Below, piece after piece: positions 9,168-18,375 of a DNA stretch of 64,000 bases (positions are counted from its first letter, which is position 1; each line of letters begins with the position of its first letter). Where the stretch lies: the NCBI RefSeq assembly GCF_009712225.1, contig NZ_WASP01000001.1, forward strand, positions 33,612 through 97,611, read 5' to 3'. Source of the DNA: Desulfovibrio sp. Lineage in GTDB: Bacteria > Desulfobacterota > Desulfovibrionia > Desulfovibrionales > Desulfovibrionaceae. Made by a program: the position numbers and the translations under genes. The notes under the pieces are model-generated. The model searched no databases. It was given only the letters and a program-made list of their open reading frames with translations, and was not told where the DNA came from.

Positions 9168-9219
9168 GCTGGATGTTGAAAAAGTGACTGACAGGGCGGC
9201 GCGGCGTATGTTTTGCCAG

Positions 9220-9248
9220 CCGCCTGTGGAAAGAGGCGGGGGTTTTTT
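9220..9248 (+). terminator. Intrinsic terminator after nadE
   Basis: CCGCCT and AGGCGG form a 6-bp GC stem with an 8-base loop, followed by GGGTTTTTT. It ends the nadE transcript before the glpX leader. Confidence 0.7.
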
Positions 9249-9316
9249 CTTGAAGCCCGCACCGCACTGGGGTAAGAGCAGTGTGTTGCACAACGCTGAT
9301 TTGAGTGGAGGATATC

Positions 9317-10300
9317 ATGGCGGAAGCACCGGAGAAAAATCTGGCCCTGGACATTGTTCGCATTACCGAGGCTGCGGCCCTTGCGTCGGCCCGCTGGCTC
9401 GGTCGGGGAGACAAGGAAGCCGGAGACGGCGCTGCCGTTGACGCCATGCGCGTCAGCTTCGCCACCCTCAGCATTGACGGCCTGGTCATCATTGGCGAAG
9501 GCGAAAAAGACAATGCCCCCATGCTCTACAACGGCGAAAAAGTGGGCAAGGGCAGTGGCCCCAGCCTCGACGTGGCCGTTGACCCCGTGGAAGGCACAAA
9601 TCTGCTGGCCTATGGCCGCCCCAACGCCATTTCGGTTGTGGGTGTCGCCCCGCGCGGCAGCATGTTCAATCCCGGGCCCAGCTATTACATGCAAAAGCTC
9701 GTTGTGGCCCGCGAGGCCCGCAACGTGGTTGATCTCGACGCGCCGGTAAAAGACAATCTGTCCAATGTGGCCAAGGCCATGGGCAAGAGCGTGCAGGACC
9801 TTGTGGTCTTTGTGCTCGACAAGCCCCGCCACGAAAAGCTCATTGCAGAAGTTCGCCAGGCAGGGGCGCGCATCCAGCTGCAGACCGACGGCGACGTTGC
9901 GGGTGCGCTGATGGCTGTTGATCCCCGCTCTGAAGTTGATATCATGATGGGCACGGGCGGCACGCCTGAAGGCGTACTGGCCGCTTGCGCCATCAAGGGC
10001 ATGGGCGGGCAGATTCTGGCCCGTCTTGACCCGCAGTCGTATGTGGAAAAAGAGGCCATCACCGAAGCGGGCATTGACGCCCGCGAGGTGCTCACCGTTC
10101 ATGATCTGGTGCGCAGCGACGACTGCTTCTTCGCGGCCACCGGTATTTCCGGCGGCGATTTCCTGAGGGGCGTGCGCTACAGCGCCAAGCACGCCGTAAC
10201 GCATTCGCTGGTTTTGCGCGGCAAAACCGGTACCCTGCGGTATGTGGAGTCTTACCATAACATGGACAGACTCGCGAAAATCAGCGCGGTTCGGTATTGA
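9317..10300 (+). CDS. glpX: Class II fructose-1,6-bisphosphatase
   Basis: GlpX-type fructose bisphosphatase of gluconeogenesis, a metal-dependent cytoplasmic enzyme. Motifs visible are IGEGEKDNAPML and VDPVEGTNL, which hold metal ligands, and the GTGGTPEGVLAA phosphate-binding loop. The product is 327 residues, normal for the family. The ATG at 9317 was chosen over a GTG 12 bases earlier because GGAGGA lies at 9307-9312 with proper spacing to the ATG. Its stop is immediately followed by the ATG of the next gene, so the two are probably translationally coupled. Confidence 0.93.
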   Translation: MAEAPEKNLALDIVRITEAAALASARWLGRGDKEAGDGAAVDAMRVSFATLSIDGLVIIGEGEKDNAPMLYNGEKVGKGSGPSLDVAVDPVEGTNLLAYGRPNAISVVGVAPRGSMFNPGPSYYMQKLVVAREARNVVDLDAPVKDNLSNVAKAMGKSVQDLVVFVLDKPRHEKLIAEVRQAGARIQLQTDGDVAGALMAVDPRSEVDIMMGTGGTPEGVLAACAIKGMGGQILARLDPQSYVEKEAITEAGIDAREVLTVHDLVRSDDCFFAATGISGGDFLRGVRYSAKHAVTHSLVLRGKTGTLRYVESYHNMDRLAKISAVRY

Positions 10301-10837
10301 ATGAAGAATATTTTATCTCACTCTGGCGTCATTGCGGCGCTTCTATTGGCCCTGCCGCTGGTGGCCTTTGCACCGGCCATTACTGAGGCCGCACAGGCTC
10401 CCGCTGCCAAGAAAAAAGCGGAACAACCCGCTGCTGCTGCCACCAGCACAAGCAGCAATGTAAACGTGTACGACAAGCAACCTCCGGTGACGGACAAGGA
10501 ACTGCTGGACTTTCTCGAGTTGTTGCCCCAGTTCCGTGCCTGGGCCAAGAGCAACAATGAAGAGGCGCACCCTATACTGCGCAACGGCAAGGCAGATTTT
10601 CTGTATTCGCCCAATGCCGCAGCTTGGGTGCAGGCGCACAAGTGGAACCCGGTACGTTTTTTCTGCGTAATGGGCCGCATGGCCGCCGCCCTCTCTATTG
10701 TTGAGGAAGGCAACGACATGACAGGCGCGCGGTCCAAGGACATGCCCGAGGTTTCAGACGGTGAGCTTGCGCTGGCAAGGCGTCACCTTGGAACCATGCT
10801 CAAGGCCGGTGGCGATGCACCGCCCATAAACAAGTAG
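10301..10837 (+). CDS. Secreted protein of unknown function
   Basis: Not recognised. The 178-residue product has a clear Sec signal peptide (hydrophobic stretch ending near ITEAA), a Lys/Ala/Pro-rich linker to about residue 50, and then a compact helical-looking domain (LLDFLELLPQFRAWAKS, then WNPVRFFCVMGRMAAALSIVEEG). It should be periplasmic. It begins directly after the glpX stop codon with no separate ribosome site, so it depends on glpX translation; the functional link is not obvious. A single cysteine is present in the mature part, so it is not a cytochrome. Confidence 0.7.
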   Translation: MKNILSHSGVIAALLLALPLVAFAPAITEAAQAPAAKKKAEQPAAAATSTSSNVNVYDKQPPVTDKELLDFLELLPQFRAWAKSNNEEAHPILRNGKADFLYSPNAAAWVQAHKWNPVRFFCVMGRMAAALSIVEEGNDMTGARSKDMPEVSDGELALARRHLGTMLKAGGDAPPINK

Positions 10838-10904
10838 AAAGTTCTCCGGCCGCGCCACATATCTGACAGGGCGCGACTATCTGACCTGCTGATTTGATTT
10901 CAAA

Positions 10905-10934
10905 GGCTCCGGATCATCCGGGGCCTTTTTATTT
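10905..10934 (+). terminator. Intrinsic terminator of the glpX operon
   Basis: A GC-rich stem (GGCTCCGGAT pairing with ATCCGGGGCC, one G-T pair) is followed by TTTTTATTTT. The remaining DNA to 11112 holds only the opposing terminator described next. Confidence 0.8.
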
Positions 10935-11033
10935 TGGATCGGTGAAATCTGCAGCAGGGACACTCCACACGTGACTGTGTGGAAAGCACGGGCAGGAGCG
11001 GGCAAGCCTGCCGCAGAACAGGGCCAGCCATTG

Positions 11034-11069
11034 AGAAAAAACAGCAAGGCCCCTCGAAAGGGGCCTTGC
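11034..11069 (-). terminator. Intrinsic terminator of the minus-strand gene string
   Basis: A perfect 10-bp stem (GCAAGGCCCC with GGGGCCTTGC, loop TCGAAA) is followed, on the minus strand, by a T-run (A6 at 11036-11041 on the plus strand). It lies about 45 bp beyond the stop of the GT-C-like gene. Confidence 0.8.
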
Positions 11070-11112
11070 GCGGTCAACCCACCAAGGGGTTGGTATATGC
11101 CTGCGGAACAGG

Positions 11113-13245
11113 TTAGTTGGCCGGAGCCTGGGAAGGAGCCGCTACAGGGGCCGGAGTCTGTTCTGCAGGAGCTGCGGGAGCAGCTTCCTTGACAACGTCC
11201 TTGGCCAGTTCTTCGGCCGCGTCGGTAGCCGAGGGGGCAGCAGGCGCTTCAGTGGCCGGGGCTACCGGAGCCGTCGGGGCTGGCGCAGGCTCGGTCGTCT
11301 GGGGAGCTGCAGCTTCAGGCTGGGTAGCGGCGGGGGCCGCAGAGGGCTCCTGCACGGGAGCGGCGGGCTTTTCAACAGGGGCCGCCGGAGCAGCTTCGGG
11401 CGAAGCCGTAGGTGCCACCGCAGGGGCAGCCGGAGCGGCAGCAGGTGCGGGTGCAACCTCAGCCGGTGCTGCCGGAGCTTCGGGAGTTGCCGGAGCAGCA
11501 GGAGCAGGCGCAAGAATGGCGCTCAGGGTCTTTACCTGTGCTTCAGGGGTCTTTTCCAGCTGGGGCATAAGCATGAGCGAAGCAGGCTGGGCCAGCACAA
11601 TGGCAATGGCCGCGCACATCAGCAGCGAACCACTGGTGCCGCAGCGCGCTGCGGGGCGCACAAGGCGGCCAAGCAGCACTGCAGCCACAATACCAATGCC
11701 GCCAAGTACGGGCAGGGCCTTGAGGCCGAGCACGGCAGTGCGCTGGCTGTCGCTGAGGGTCATGTGCAAGAGCTTGCCAAGCGCGTCGAGAGTGTAGCCA
11801 AAACCGGCCGCCACCAGAGCAATGCTGGCGAGCAGCACGAGCAGGGTCATGATGATGTAGAACAGCTTTGCACCAGCCGGTGAGAGACGCAGCAGGGCCT
11901 TGCCCAGCAGCAGGGCGGCCAGACTGGCGGCGCACACGGCAGCGCCAAACATGTCGGCGGCGGGAATGCAGAGCAGGCAGGCGATAACAAGGGCCATCCA
12001 CAAAAAGGCCATGCCGGCCTTTTCCTTGCGCGAGGCAGCCAGATCAGCGGGGGCGGTGCGCAGTACGCGGCCCCACGAAACGCCGCAGATTACGGCCAGC
12101 CAGGGCAGCAGGCCCAGAGCGGCAAAGGCAAGGGGCTTCCACCATATGGTTTTGTTGATGGGCCAGGTAACAAGGTGTTCGCCAAGATTTTTAAGGTAGC
12201 CCTGCGGCTGCTGCCACAGCATGACCACGGCGAGCCAGATGCCCACCAGGACCAGCAGCAGCGCAAAACCCAGCAGGCCGTCAGGCTTCTGCGCACGGCG
12301 GAATCCGCAGCGCCAGAACAGGAAGGCGAGGCTGGTCAGCACGGGCAGCAGCATGTAAAAGAGCCCGCCGGTGAGCCCGGCCAGGGCAGCCAGCACAAAA
12401 CCAAAAGGAACCGTAAGGGTTGTGCCGGGTTTTTGCCAGCCGTGGCACAGGCAGGCCAGCGAAAGCAGCGTGAGTGCGGCGGCCAGGGCTTGCGGCCCCA
12501 CATAGGTGGAGAGTGGCGCAAAAATGGGCGCGCAGAGCAGCAGCATGCCGCCAGCCAGCGCAGCCTTGCGATCGAGCCCTGCAACACGGCCCAGTACCCA
12601 CACGGCCACAAGGCTCAGCAGGCAGCCCGCCATGGCGGCAAGGGGAAAAAGCAGGTGGGCAAACTGCGGCGCAAGCTTGGTCAGCAGGGTGTCAATGCCG
12701 CGCAAAAACCAGAAAAATACGGGCCACTGGGCAAGGCCGTCGCCAGCAGGGGCAAGCCACATGCCGCTTTGGGTGGTTTGCGCAAAGGTCACAATGCCCG
12801 CTGCTTCGCTGGGACAGTATACGCTGTGCCCCATGAGGGCAGGCCAAGCCTGGGCCAGCATGATGAGCAGCAGCATCAGGGGGCCAGCAAGGCTGGCCGC
12901 ATCAAAAAGACTGTCGCCAAAGCCGGGAGTGGCTGGCTGGGCAGCCTGAGCTGCGGGTTTGGCGGAAGAAGCGGCATTGCCAGACTTGCCGGTGTTGCCG
13001 AACATTCCCCTGAAACCCTTGGCCGCAATGGTTACCGGACGTGACGCGCCTGAGCTGGAGTCTTCCGCGTTGGAGCTTTGCTGGCTGGAGGCCGCCTGTG
13101 CGGCGGGCTCGGCGGCAGAGGCAGACGGTTGGGAAGCGGCAGCATTTTGCGTAGCGGCGGTGTGTTCACCCTCCGCGCTGGGCTGCTGGCCCCCCGGCTG
13201 ACAGGCAGCCTGGCCTTCGGGATTCTGGGCGCTGTTCTGGGTCAT
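11113..13245 (-). CDS. GT-C-like multi-pass membrane protein with Ala/Pro tail, likely catalytically divergent
   Basis: A 710-residue protein with three parts: a 110-residue Gln/Ser/Ala-rich cytoplasmic head, about a dozen membrane helices (residues 115-585), and a 110-residue Ala/Pro/Glu tail. The first periplasmic loop (residues 143-180) resembles the start of ArnT/PMT-type glycosyltransferases, including SGMWLAP and WPVFFW, and a VAVWVLGRVAGL helix follows as in that family. The catalytic Asp-Glu pair is Ser146-Glu147 here, and the usual Lys-Pro-Pro is Gln-Trp-Pro, so normal activity is doubtful. The gene overlaps the upstream lipoprotein gene by 4 bp. Family placement is by eye and tentative. 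The tail may span the cell wall. Confidence 0.55.
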   Translation of the reverse strand: MTQNSAQNPEGQAACQPGGQQPSAEGEHTAATQNAAASQPSASAAEPAAQAASSQQSSNAEDSSSGASRPVTIAAKGFRGMFGNTGKSGNAASSAKPAAQAAQPATPGFGDSLFDAASLAGPLMLLLIMLAQAWPALMGHSVYCPSEAAGIVTFAQTTQSGMWLAPAGDGLAQWPVFFWFLRGIDTLLTKLAPQFAHLLFPLAAMAGCLLSLVAVWVLGRVAGLDRKAALAGGMLLLCAPIFAPLSTYVGPQALAAALTLLSLACLCHGWQKPGTTLTVPFGFVLAALAGLTGGLFYMLLPVLTSLAFLFWRCGFRRAQKPDGLLGFALLLVLVGIWLAVVMLWQQPQGYLKNLGEHLVTWPINKTIWWKPLAFAALGLLPWLAVICGVSWGRVLRTAPADLAASRKEKAGMAFLWMALVIACLLCIPAADMFGAAVCAASLAALLLGKALLRLSPAGAKLFYIIMTLLVLLASIALVAAGFGYTLDALGKLLHMTLSDSQRTAVLGLKALPVLGGIGIVAAVLLGRLVRPAARCGTSGSLLMCAAIAIVLAQPASLMLMPQLEKTPEAQVKTLSAILAPAPAAPATPEAPAAPAEVAPAPAAAPAAPAVAPTASPEAAPAAPVEKPAAPVQEPSAAPAATQPEAAAPQTTEPAPAPTAPVAPATEAPAAPSATDAAEELAKDVVKEAAPAAPAEQTPAPVAAPSQAPAN

Positions 13246-15422
13246 GGCATCGCTCCTTCATGCGTTTTCGGCTCACCAAGCAGTACATGCCGGGCCTGGC
13301 GGGCTTCGAGGTCAATTTCCAAGGCGCGTCCGGCCTTAGACATGCTCTGGCCACTTTGCACGTCGCGTGCAGGGCCTTGCGCGTCTGCGGGCAGGGGGCA
13401 GACAATATGTTGCTTTTTATCTGAAAAATTCGCTGCAAGCAGCCAGTATCCGCCACCGGGCAGGGAGCTCAGAGTTGCCACGCAACCCGTGGGACCGGTG
13501 GTAACCTGCACCAGCCGCCCTCCCGCCAGACCGGCTGCGCGCCTGCCTTGCAGGATGCGGGCAATCTGGCGCGCAAAACTCGTTTCGCGGCTCCACTGCA
13601 TATCAAGCGGGCCAAAGGCCAACGGAGCCGGTGCTTGCCCGCCAGCCTGGCCACTGGTGGCCCAAAGGGCCACTCCGCCAGCTTCGGAAGCTCCCTTGCC
13701 GGAACCCTGCGGCAGACCAAGCGCGCCTGTTATATCCTGCGGACTCAAAAATGTCAGGCCCGGCAAACCCATGCGCCAGCTGAGCAGCAGCAGGCAGGCC
13801 GATTCCATGGCGGGCGTGCTTTCGGGCCGTATGGCCTTTGTGTCGTCGAGGCCCAGCGCCCGCGCAGACAGCTCCGCCTGTGTAACGGGCAGGCCATAAG
13901 CATCGGGCGAGCCCTTGGCGAGCTGCTGGGCACGACGCACAAGAGCCTTGCCATCCGGCAGGTCAAGCAGGGGCCGCCAGTCCACATACTGCCTGTCGCG
14001 CAAACCGCGCGCAAGGCGGCTGTGATCGACGCCAGTCGCCAGCGAGGCCTTGAGCAGGGCGGCCAGCGGTGCGGCATCGCCGCTCAGCAGGGCGTAGCCA
14101 GCCGCTGCAGGGGTGATGCTGTCGCGGCTGAAGTCCACGGCAGTGGCAAGCACAGTGCGTGTCAGCGAGGGAGGCAGAATGTCGTCCTGCACGGCCCACC
14201 CGCCATAGCGGTGCACTTCGCCCGCCAGAGATTCAAGGGCCACTATGCCGGGCACAAGCGCGCCCGCATCGCCAACAGTACCGATGCGGCCTTCGGCCTG
14301 CGCGTCCAGCCCCATGAGGGGTTCAAGCCTGATACCCGCAAGTGTTTGCTGCTGCAGGCCGGTGTGCTGGATAACCGAGGCAGAGAACACCCGTCGGGCC
14401 TGACCCGATGGGTCCTGCCACAGCAGCACGGGGCGCAGGGCATTGCCGCTGTATCGGTACACCCAGCGCCGCACCTGACCATCTGCGCCACGGATTTCGC
14501 CGGTCACGGCCCATCCGCCGGGGGTGGCCCAGTCTACGCCATCACGCCGCAGCATGTCGGGAATAATGCCACGCTTGCGCAGCTCCACAAGGGCGGTTTC
14601 GCGCAGGGGCAGGCAGTCCCATTCGCCAGCGGTTGTGGGCAGAATGCTCCAGTCTTTTTGCGGCACAGCCATCATGGCATACAGGCCGTCAAAGCGCGAG
14701 GCCCGGCGCGCCTGAAGTATGAAATCCGGCCCGAGTCCCGTGGCCGCAGGAGGCAGTTCACCGCCCATCTGCATGTGGGCCTGGTCAAACTTTTCCGCAA
14801 GTCGGTTGAAATCGTCGCCAGCGCCCAGAGTGGGATCAATCCGCAGAGAAGTGACGTTGTCACCCGTTTCAGAGGCCGCGTCGGGCTGCGCCGAGGCCGC
14901 GTGGGTGCTCCAGATATCGCCCTTCTCACCCGTTGGGGCCAGAAAAAGCCCGCCAAAGCCCACCTGCGTCAGCAGTGTGTCCAGCCCCGGCTGGGCAAGC
15001 GCTCGCAGGGCTGGCTGCCCGCCAGCAAGACTGTGGGGATTTACGTCAAACCAGTTTGGCGCGGCAGTGAGCAGCAGGGGCACCCGACGGGCAGAAGCGC
15101 TGTTGCGCCAGATAAGGTCTGTGCCGGAAACCTGTCCCGTGAGCTCCTGGGTGGAGCCGAGCATGGACTGTCGCTCAAGCCATTGCAGGTAGCCCGGGTC
15201 GGCACGCGGCAGAAGAGCGGCGCTGCCCGATGGCTGCTCGCGTCGAAGCGCGTTTTCGTGCCCACTGCGCCCACTGCGTGAGGTGCAGGCGGCCAGTATA
15301 ACGCACAGTGCAATGCTCAGGACCATGCACAAGGCAGGCCGCAGCACAAGCGGCAGCAGGGCTGCCAGCCCGCACTTCTGCGGTTGACCGGACCGATGGC
15401 AATAAGAACGCTGCATGGGCAT
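13242..15422 (-). CDS. Putative lipoprotein with a degenerate GH13 (trehalose synthase-like) fold
   Basis: A 726-residue product with a lipoprotein signal (VILAAC, lipid Cys near residue 46). What follows resembles GH13 alpha-glucosidases in order: GFGGLFLAP (155-163), a DDFNRLAEKFDQAH helix matching the strand-3 region, PVLLWQDPSGQARRVF, and GIRLEPL (363-369), where the nucleophile aspartate of GxRxD is glutamate. The NH(T/S) motif is PAAT. A C-terminal beta domain with VAANFSD-like LLAANFSDKK also fits. Catalysis as a normal amylase is unlikely. The start was chosen just after the mazG stop; 15416 or an upstream GTG are alternatives. The 4-bp overlap with the GT-C-like gene suggests the two proteins act together. 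GH13 kinship is inferred by eye. Confidence 0.5.
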   Translation of the reverse strand: MPMQRSYCHRSGQPQKCGLAALLPLVLRPALCMVLSIALCVILAACTSRSGRSGHENALRREQPSGSAALLPRADPGYLQWLERQSMLGSTQELTGQVSGTDLIWRNSASARRVPLLLTAAPNWFDVNPHSLAGGQPALRALAQPGLDTLLTQVGFGGLFLAPTGEKGDIWSTHAASAQPDAASETGDNVTSLRIDPTLGAGDDFNRLAEKFDQAHMQMGGELPPAATGLGPDFILQARRASRFDGLYAMMAVPQKDWSILPTTAGEWDCLPLRETALVELRKRGIIPDMLRRDGVDWATPGGWAVTGEIRGADGQVRRWVYRYSGNALRPVLLWQDPSGQARRVFSASVIQHTGLQQQTLAGIRLEPLMGLDAQAEGRIGTVGDAGALVPGIVALESLAGEVHRYGGWAVQDDILPPSLTRTVLATAVDFSRDSITPAAAGYALLSGDAAPLAALLKASLATGVDHSRLARGLRDRQYVDWRPLLDLPDGKALVRRAQQLAKGSPDAYGLPVTQAELSARALGLDDTKAIRPESTPAMESACLLLLSWRMGLPGLTFLSPQDITGALGLPQGSGKGASEAGGVALWATSGQAGGQAPAPLAFGPLDMQWSRETSFARQIARILQGRRAAGLAGGRLVQVTTGPTGCVATLSSLPGGGYWLLAANFSDKKQHIVCPLPADAQGPARDVQSGQSMSKAGRALEIDLEARQARHVLLGEPKTHEGAMP

Positions 15423-15427
15423 GGCCG

Positions 15428-16228
15428 TTAGGCTTTGGCCGCTTCTTCCTCGGCCTTGGCCGTGTTCCACAGCTCGTCCTTTTCATCAAGGGTGAGGGCT
15501 GCAAAATCACGGTTCTGCTCGCGGGCGATTTCTTCCATTCGGGCAAAGCGCTTGAGAAAACGGCGGTTGGCGTAGTCCAGCGCCTCGTTGGCCTTGATAC
15601 CCTTGCGGCGGCCAAGTTCGGCAATGCTGAACAGCAGGTCGCCCAGCTCGTGTTTCTGGGCTTCCTGATCGGTACCGGCAGAAACGTCGAGCCATTCCAG
15701 CCATTCGGCTTCCACCTGCTGTTCAACCTCTTCATCGGCCTCCCAGGTGAAGCCCACACGGGCCGCCTTGGAGTTGATGCGGTAGGCCTTGGCGAGCGGG
15801 GGCAGGCTTTCGGGCAGGGTGTCAAAGAGGCCCTTGGGCTTGCCTTCGTCGTCGGCGTGCTCGGCGCGCTTGATTTTTTCCCAAGCCTTGAGCTGTTCGT
15901 CCAGACTGTCAAAAACTGTGTTGCTGAACACGTGCGGGTGGCGGCGGATCATCTTGGCGCGGTTGTTGTTGAGGGCGTCGTCAAAGGTGAACTGGCCCTG
16001 CTTTTCGTACATGCGCGCCACAAAAAGCAGCAGAAAGGCCACGTCGCCCAGTTCTTCGCGTATTTCGGCCACATCGCCAGAGCGAATGGCGCTCACCAGT
16101 TCGTGGCTTTCTTCAATGATATATTCTGTCAGGCTTTCGGGGGTTTGCTCCTTGTCCCAGGGGCAGCCGTCGGGCGCGGTGAGCTTGTCGATAATCAGCT
16201 GAAGTTCTTGAAGAGCGGTCTTTTCCAT
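15428..16228 (-). CDS. mazG: Nucleoside triphosphate pyrophosphohydrolase MazG
   Basis: MazG hydrolyses (d)NTPs to monophosphates and pyrophosphate as a house-cleaning enzyme. The 266-residue product has both MazG repeats. The first starts with the CPWDKEQT signature and has EESHELVSAI and EELGDVAFLLLF metal-binding helices. The second repeats the pattern with KHELGDLLFSIAELGR. The length matches E. coli MazG. It lies between cvpA (28 bp away) and the lipoprotein gene (5 bp away), so all three are likely co-transcribed, although a functional link to the envelope genes is not evident. Confidence 0.93.
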   Translation of the reverse strand: MEKTALQELQLIIDKLTAPDGCPWDKEQTPESLTEYIIEESHELVSAIRSGDVAEIREELGDVAFLLLFVARMYEKQGQFTFDDALNNNRAKMIRRHPHVFSNTVFDSLDEQLKAWEKIKRAEHADDEGKPKGLFDTLPESLPPLAKAYRINSKAARVGFTWEADEEVEQQVEAEWLEWLDVSAGTDQEAQKHELGDLLFSIAELGRRKGIKANEALDYANRRFLKRFARMEEIAREQNRDFAALTLDEKDELWNTAKAEEEAAKA

Positions 16229-16256
16229 GATGCAAATTTCCTTGGTAATTCGGCAG

Positions 16257-16745
16257 TTAAATGCCCAGGCGGGCGGTGAGGTCGGGCGGCAGCCAGCCGT
16301 GTACCTGGGTCATGAGCGCGTTAAAGTAGGGCAGTGCGCGTGAGTGCTGCATAAAGGGAGCACCCGCGAAAAATTTTTGCAGAAACAGCAGGGCCAGCGA
16401 GCACAGCAGTACGCCCTTGGCAAGGCCGAGCATGCCGCCAGCCAGTTTGTCGGCCCATGAAACAAAAGAGAAGGAGAGTATTTTTTGCAGGATGCGGGCA
16501 ATTATGGCCACAGAAATGATCACACCCAGAAAAATGAGCACGTAGGCGGCGATGATGCGCCACGAAGGGTCGACAATGAGGGTTAGACGTGGGGCGAGCA
16601 GACTGTGATAATGGTGCGCGGCCCAGAAACCGCCCAGCAGCGACACCAGGCCGGCCACCTCGCCCACGAAACCGTGAATAAAGCCACGTGTGCCAAAAAA
16701 AACCAGTATGAGCACTATGATGAGGTCGAAAATGTCCTGACCCAT
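16257..16745 (-). CDS. cvpA: CvpA family membrane protein
   Basis: A 162-residue membrane protein with four predicted helices and the CvpA layout: N-terminal DLIIVLILVFFGTRGFIHGF, a central LAGGMLGLAKGVLL motif and a short soluble end. Members are linked to envelope homeostasis and, in E. coli, colicin V export. The start MGQDIFD has a CGGAGAA site 6 bases upstream; the open frame extends further upstream without family similarity. It follows the frameshifted transglutaminase-like gene on the same strand. Confidence 0.85.
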   Translation of the reverse strand: MGQDIFDLIIVLILVFFGTRGFIHGFVGEVAGLVSLLGGFWAAHHYHSLLAPRLTLIVDPSWRIIAAYVLIFLGVIISVAIIARILQKILSFSFVSWADKLAGGMLGLAKGVLLCSLALLFLQKFFAGAPFMQHSRALPYFNALMTQVHGWLPPDLTARLGI

Positions 16746-16896
16746 GCGTTCTCCGTTGCGACTGTGGGAATCCTTGTATGGTTCGCTTCGTGAAGGCTTG
16801 TGCGCCGAGGCCTTTGACCTGCGGCGGGGCAGAGCATAGCAGATGCGTGCGCGCGGCACAATGCGCCCTGCGGGCACTTCGGCCCACCCCGCAGTG

Positions 16897-17509
16897 CTAC
16901 TGGCTGAGCCCCTGCGGCAGCAGGGGCAGCACCTGTGCCAGAGTCATTGGGGCCAGCAGCAGGGCCACTACACCGGGGTCTGGCTCTGCAAAAATATGGG
17001 GATAATCTACCTCGCCAAACTGCGGGTGCACGGTAAAGGCCAGCTGCTCCGGCCCCTGGGGGCAAAATTGCGCGTCCACGCCGGGCTTGTTGCCTCTGGC
17101 GTCGAGCCGCCGCCACTGGTGCTGGTCTTTGAGCCACACGGCGTTGAGCCCGTGCAGCACCCGCTTGAGGGTCGTGCTCGTCAGCCAGCCCCAGCAGCTG
17201 GTAGCAAAAACCTGTGGCAATGCCATTGGCCCTGAGCAGGGCCGCCAAAAGGTGGGCCTTGGCGTAGCACAGGCCTTCGCCAACGCGCAGTACATCCGAG
17301 GCGCGGCAGGTAACTGCCGTGCCGCCGCAGTCTATGGAATGGGCAATGTGATCGCGCACAAAAACATAGGTTGTTTCAATGAGCTCCATTTCTGTTGCAC
17401 ATGCTGCCGCAATGCTGGTGGCCTTGGCCCTCACGGCAGGGCAATGGAAATCGATTATGTCCGATTTGCTCAGGCAGGCTTGCGGTGCTGGGTGGAATTG
17501 GTGCATCAT
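16897..17509 (-). pseudogene. Transglutaminase-like (cysteine protease fold) gene with a +1 frameshift
   Basis: Two overlapping frames encode one protein of the microbial transglutaminase-like superfamily. The 5' frame supplies the Cys-containing GEGLCYAKAHLLAALLRA segment and runs to QLLGLADEHDP. The 3' frame, one base over, supplies the His of VLHGLNAVW and the Asp of RLDARGNKPG, and continues to the family-like end EVDYPHIFAEP. Together the Cys-His-Asp triad is complete. The switch falls around 17165-17190, and removing one G from the GCGGG run there would restore a normal frame. It may be a true mutation, an assembly error or, less likely, programmed. The N-terminus and start (MMHQFHP) look normal. 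Confidence 0.7.
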
Positions 17510-17574
17510 TATAAAACTATATCACAGGCACGCGGCATGCGCAAAATTAAGGGCGCGCCCGTGGCGGGAGGCGC

Positions 17575-18198
17575 ATGGAACATTTGCAGGGCCGCGTGGC
17601 GGGCGTTGTGCTGGCGGGGGGGCTTTCTACCCGCATGGGGCGCGACAAGGCCCTGATGCGCTTACACGGGCCGGACAGGCCCGACCTTCTGGCGCGCGCA
17701 CATTCCCTGCTGGCAGAGCTGCTGCCCCGGTGCTGGGTTTCGTGTCGGGCAGATACCCCGCGCAAAGGATACGAGTGCCTTTTTGATGCAAAGCCGGATC
17801 AGGGCCCTGCAGCGGGCATACTGGCGGCGCTGCATGCGGCGCAATCGCAAGGCTTTGCTGCAGTGCTGGCTCTTTCGTGTGATATGCCCCTTATGGACGC
17901 TGCCACTCTGCGCAGGCTTCTGGCCGCACATGCGGCGGCACCGGCTGGCACACTGGCCACTCTCTATGTTGATGCGGAAAGCGGCAGGCCAGAGGCGCTT
18001 GCGGCAGTATACGAAACAGCATCGCTGCCCCTGTTTGAAAAATGGCTTGCCATGCCCGGTGGCCGCCTCAACTGCATTGTGCCGCAGCAGTATCAGCGCT
18101 GCCTGCCCTACAGTGTGGAAGAATCACGCCCCTTTGTGAACCTGAACCGCCCGGAAGACGTAAAAACGGTGCTGGATATTCTTGGCGTGTCTCTTTAA
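17575..18198 (+). CDS. mobA: Molybdenum cofactor guanylyltransferase
   Basis: MobA joins GMP to molybdopterin, giving the (bis-)MGD cofactor of formate dehydrogenases and related oxidoreductases. The 207-residue protein has the nucleotidyltransferase signature LAGGLSTRMGRDKAL at 13-27 with the catalytic Lys, then the KPDQGPAAGILAAL motif and the SCDMPLM metal site. Its place upstream of an FmdE-MoeA fusion and the formate dehydrogenase genes supports a role in supplying that enzyme's cofactor. It diverges from the transglutaminase-like gene across 65 bp. Confidence 0.93.
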   Translation: MEHLQGRVAGVVLAGGLSTRMGRDKALMRLHGPDRPDLLARAHSLLAELLPRCWVSCRADTPRKGYECLFDAKPDQGPAAGILAALHAAQSQGFAAVLALSCDMPLMDAATLRRLLAAHAAAPAGTLATLYVDAESGRPEALAAVYETASLPLFEKWLAMPGGRLNCIVPQQYQRCLPYSVEESRPFVNLNRPEDVKTVLDILGVSL

Positions 18199-18375
18199 AG
18201 TTTTTTGGCTCACGGTATCTAATACAAACGTGATAATACGCGACCGCATACTGGCCGCCCGTAATATTTGTCCTCCGGCGCAGCTGCGCGTCTGCCCGGA
18301 ATGCGGAATGAACAGCGCGCGAACAACTTTGTCGGGGCAGCGCCATTGGGTGCCCTGCGGCAATCTGGAGCAGAC

